Source of the DNA: Deltaproteobacteria bacterium
GTDB lineage: Bacteria > Desulfobacterota > BSN033 > UBA1163
DNA length: 12,962 nt
NCBI GenBank assembly: GCA_016875155.1
Contig: VGSD01000026.1
Location: forward strand, 1-12,962
Reading direction: 5' to 3'
Each line of letters starts with the position of its first letter. Within the stretch, counting starts at the first letter, position 1. Shown in pieces: positions 12,812 through 12,962 of the stretch. The position numbers were made by a program, and so were the translations under genes. Below the pieces are notes generated by a model that saw only the letters and a program-made list of their open reading frames with translations, had not been told where the DNA came from and searched no databases.

Positions 12812-12841
12812 TATGCAGAACCCCCTGCCTCCCTATACTAA
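12812..12841 (-). repeat. Right terminal inverted repeat
   Basis: On the minus strand from 12841: TTAGTATAG, five unlike bases, CAGG, one unlike base, GGTTCTGCA, in the same spacing as the left end (123-152). Similarity fades outward within about eight bases. This marks the probable outer limit of the element. Confidence 0.75.
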
Positions 12842-12862
12842 CCTCTTAACTCTTAACTGACA

Positions 12863-12910
12863 ACGTTCAAGACATCGTTTACTGATTTTACGTTCAGGAC
12901 ATCGTTTACT
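12863..12910 (+). repeat. Two 21-bp direct repeats outside the right end
   Basis: ACGTTCAAGACATCGTTTAC (12863-12882, plus a T at 12883) recurs at 12890-12910 with one change (AAG to AGG), giving a 27-bp period. Tandem 20-bp sites of this kind are common at the ends of DDE transposons with multiple binding sites. They do not match the element's own motifs, so a second, unrelated element may begin here. The window ends before any gene appears. Confidence 0.55.
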
Positions 12911-12962
12911 ATTACCCCAATTGAGTCAAAAGTTTTATAAAATGCCCTCTAACTCCCCTTTG

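Larger units (their letters stand above)
123..12841. mobile_element. Mu-like transposable element (reduced transposable prophage or phage-derived transposon)
   Basis: Inverted terminal repeats and inward-facing 24-bp motifs bracket a block of about fifteen genes that all lie on the minus strand. The block includes a MuA-type DDE transposase, a MuB/TniB-type AAA+ ATPase, a gpT-like capsid protein, a tape measure protein and several phage-type HTH regulators. Established knowledge: transposable phages use this A+B pair and multi-site ends. Phage packaging, tail-assembly and lysis genes are missing, so the element is not a complete phage. The exact termini are uncertain. I found no clean 5-bp target duplication next to the TTAGTATAG ends (AAACT on the left, CCTCT on the right), and no TG/CA terminus shared by both ends at the same offset. 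Confidence 0.8.

Noticed and set aside
118..12846. A 5-bp target-site duplication at the TTAGTATAG ends
   Set aside because: The flanking pentamers (AAACT, CCTCT) differ, and shifting the ends by a few bases did not give a convincing match.

Overview
The window carries an almost complete Mu-like (transposable-phage-derived) mobile element of about 12.7 kb, from roughly base 123 to base 12841. The host is probably a Gram-negative bacterium of intermediate GC with strong AGGAGG-type ribosome binding sites. A Desulfobacterota/Nitrospirota-like host would fit, but the sequence alone does not settle the lineage. A short piece of flanking chromosome remains on each side: the 3' end of a plus-strand gene at 2-76, and a pair of 21-bp direct repeats at 12863-12910 that look like the end of something else.

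Ends: an imperfect 30-bp terminal inverted repeat (TTAGTATAG, then CAGG, then GGTTCTGCA) faces inward at 123-152 and 12812-12841. A second, perfectly conserved 24-bp motif lies just inside it, once on the left (152-175) and twice on the right (12623-12646, 12719-12742), all in inward-facing orientation. This is the asymmetric multi-site architecture expected for a MuA/TnsB-type transposase.

All genes of the element lie on the minus strand, so it reads from right to left. (1) 12019-10952: an unknown 228-aa protein and a small XRE-type regulator. (2) 10905-7341: a gpT-like major capsid protein and a tail tape measure protein, separated by a probable terminator. (3) 7244-4938: a tight early-type cluster with ATGA overlaps. 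It holds a frameshifted small HTH gene, an XRE-like regulator, a fusion of a transposase-like DNA-binding domain to a RusA-like nuclease domain, two small unknown proteins (one with four Cys) and an excisionase-like HTH protein. (4) 4777-198: a strong promoter, a leader RNA with two long interleaved helices ending in a U-tract, two small unknown genes, the DDE transposase, its AAA+ ATPase partner, a two-HTH protein typical of transposable phages, and a hairpin near the left end.

Inferred working: the promoter and attenuator-like leader at 4613-4777 control the transposition operon. The transposase binds the 24-bp end motifs and the ATPase picks targets. The RusA fusion shares its DNA-binding domain with the transposase, so it may be directed to the same sites. 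Portal, terminase, protease, sheath/baseplate and lysis genes are absent. The two structural genes also sit upstream of the early genes, opposite to phage Mu. The element is therefore either a rearranged and reduced prophage or a transposon that kept capsid and tape measure genes for another use.
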